Assembly (NCBI RefSeq): GCF_904846075.1
Contig: NZ_CAJGZH010000001.1
Span: forward strand, 248,001 to 312,000
Origin: Psychrobacter glacincola
Lineage (GTDB): Bacteria > Pseudomonadota > Gammaproteobacteria > Pseudomonadales > Moraxellaceae
Length of the DNA: 64,000 nt
Direction of reading: 5' to 3'
The first letter of the stretch is position 1. Every line of letters starts with the position of its first letter. The notes beneath the pieces are model-generated. The model worked only from the letters and a program-made list of their open reading frames with translations, was not told the origin of the DNA and did no database searches. This document shows positions 63,136 to 64,000 of this stretch, piece by piece. A program made the translations under genes and the position numbers.

Positions 63136-64000
63136 ATGCTGATTGAAAAAATAAATCTTCATGAGATTGCTCATCTCACTACAGAAAGGCCTGAAGCTCC
63201 TATAGTTGAAGATTTTTTTAACTATTTTTCCAATTTTAATTTAGAGCGTGTATTAATTGTCACAGATGAAGATGTAAGAACTGATATACGGGTTTTGAAT
63301 CAACTAACAGCCCTACAACGAACAACTAAAAACATAACTATTTTAAAAGTAAAGCCAGATAATAATTATACAGATAGTCAAAAAAAGGATATGTTGAAAG
63401 CGTTACATTTGAAAACCTTGAAAAATATTATATATTTACCATGGTTTTTTATATTAGTTGTTATACATCATCCATTCTTAGCGTTTAGAAATAAAGCAAA
63501 GCAGGGAATATATAACGATCATAGTTATTCTCTAACGCAGAAAATTGATACTAGTTATACTTGTGTGATTTGCAATAATTTAATATCGACAAGTAGTGTT
63601 GACTCCCATAGTGAAGTTGATTATATATACGATATCCATGAACTTGAGGTCTTTAGAAATCGAAACAAAGCTTCGATTCAGAGGTCTTTCTATATCTATC
63701 TTAAAGAGATGGAAGAGCTGCGTAAGCGGGAAAATATCATTACGATAAGTAAGTATATTGCTGACACTCTTTCTACTATGTATAATTTAAGAAGATCAAA
63801 AATAAAAGTTATTTATAATAAGAATTTTTTTAATACAAATATTTCCTTTGATTCCGAAAGTAAGAAAGATAAATATTTATTGATATACATAGGTAATGTA
63901 TCAATAGACCGTGGATTAGACGATATTGCCAGACTGTCTTATAAATACGACATATTAATAATTGCATGTAATTACAATGAAGAAGCCATATCATATTTAG
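63136..64000 (+). CDS. GT-B-type glycosyltransferase, partial at the window's right edge
   Basis: An open frame from ATG 63136 to the window end (288 codons) with no breaks, so the complete protein is longer. It reads LERVLIVTDEDVRTDIRVLNQL near the N-terminus, EVDYIYDIHELEVFRNRNKA (about 175), IITISKYIADTLSTMYNL (about 215) and YLLIYIGNVSIDRGLDDIARL (about 260), the classic N-terminal domain and hinge of GT4-like transferases. The donor site is beyond the edge. Its intactness contrasts with the broken genes just upstream. Confidence 0.8.
   Translation, partial: MLIEKINLHEIAHLTTERPEAPIVEDFFNYFSNFNLERVLIVTDEDVRTDIRVLNQLTALQRTTKNITILKVKPDNNYTDSQKKDMLKALHLKTLKNIIYLPWFFILVVIHHPFLAFRNKAKQGIYNDHSYSLTQKIDTSYTCVICNNLISTSSVDSHSEVDYIYDIHELEVFRNRNKASIQRSFYIYLKEMEELRKRENIITISKYIADTLSTMYNLRRSKIKVIYNKNFFNTNISFDSESKKDKYLLIYIGNVSIDRGLDDIARLSYKYDILIIACNYNEEAISYL

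Overview
The window looks like a chromosomal piece of a Moraxellaceae gammaproteobacterium, most likely Psychrobacter. This is inferred from protein character, the argH-algZ-algR-hemC-hemD order shared with Pseudomonas and relatives, and the gltA / sdhCDAB-sucAB-lpdA-sucCD respiratory supercluster. No rRNA, tRNA, prophage or CRISPR array was seen. About 51 kb of compact, undamaged housekeeping sequence is followed by about 13 kb of visibly AT-rich surface-polysaccharide DNA that runs off the right edge.

Layout. 1-14.4 kb: oligopeptidase A (cut by the left edge), a baeRF-like protein, a secreted protein, an EEP-family phosphohydrolase, an MDR oxidoreductase, a minus-strand group (ABC exporter, alpha/beta hydrolase, AlkB-type dioxygenase), a DMT permease, class I aldolase, and two tandem paralogous membrane proteins. 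14.4-22.4 kb: thiC under a TPP riboswitch, then pstS-pstC-pstA-pstB-phoU behind a clear Pho box, with two long hairpins between pstS and pstC. 22.4-30.7 kb: an iron-trafficking protein, argH, a divergent algZ/algR two-component pair with a degenerate kinase, then hemC-hemD-hemX-like and a thioesterase. 30.7-35.7 kb: ribB with a degenerate RibA half, rarA, a perfect 12-bp x 6 tandem repeat, a small HExxH protein and a lipoprotein. 35.7-51.2 kb: citrate synthase and, divergently, succinate dehydrogenase, 2-oxoglutarate dehydrogenase and succinyl-CoA synthetase genes, covering consecutive TCA-cycle steps.

51.4-64 kb: a glycan locus with glycosyltransferases, a UDP-GlcNAc 2-epimerase-like gene, a WbpB/WlbA-like oxidase, an LpxA-like acyltransferase and a WbpE-like aminotransferase. 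Together these suggest a 2,3-diacetamido-uronic acid sugar (UDP-GlcNAc3NAcA/ManNAc3NAcA type). Two nearly identical IS982-family elements in the same orientation have split a glycosyltransferase and the WbpB-like gene. Removing each IS plus one copy of its target duplication restores the host frame exactly.

The most striking signal is a cluster of at least 13 frame disruptions in the polysaccharide genes. Twelve are repaired by adding one base to a homopolymer run (A, T or G). No such defect appears in the preceding 51 kb. The one-sided pattern points either to systematic homopolymer under-calling in a poorly covered stretch or, less likely, to genuine locus decay. This must be settled before the locus is interpreted. 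No clear new multi-gene system was found. The best candidates for new biology are the tandem paralogous membrane proteins, the baeRF-like protein, the HExxH mini-protein and the twin hairpins in the pst operon.
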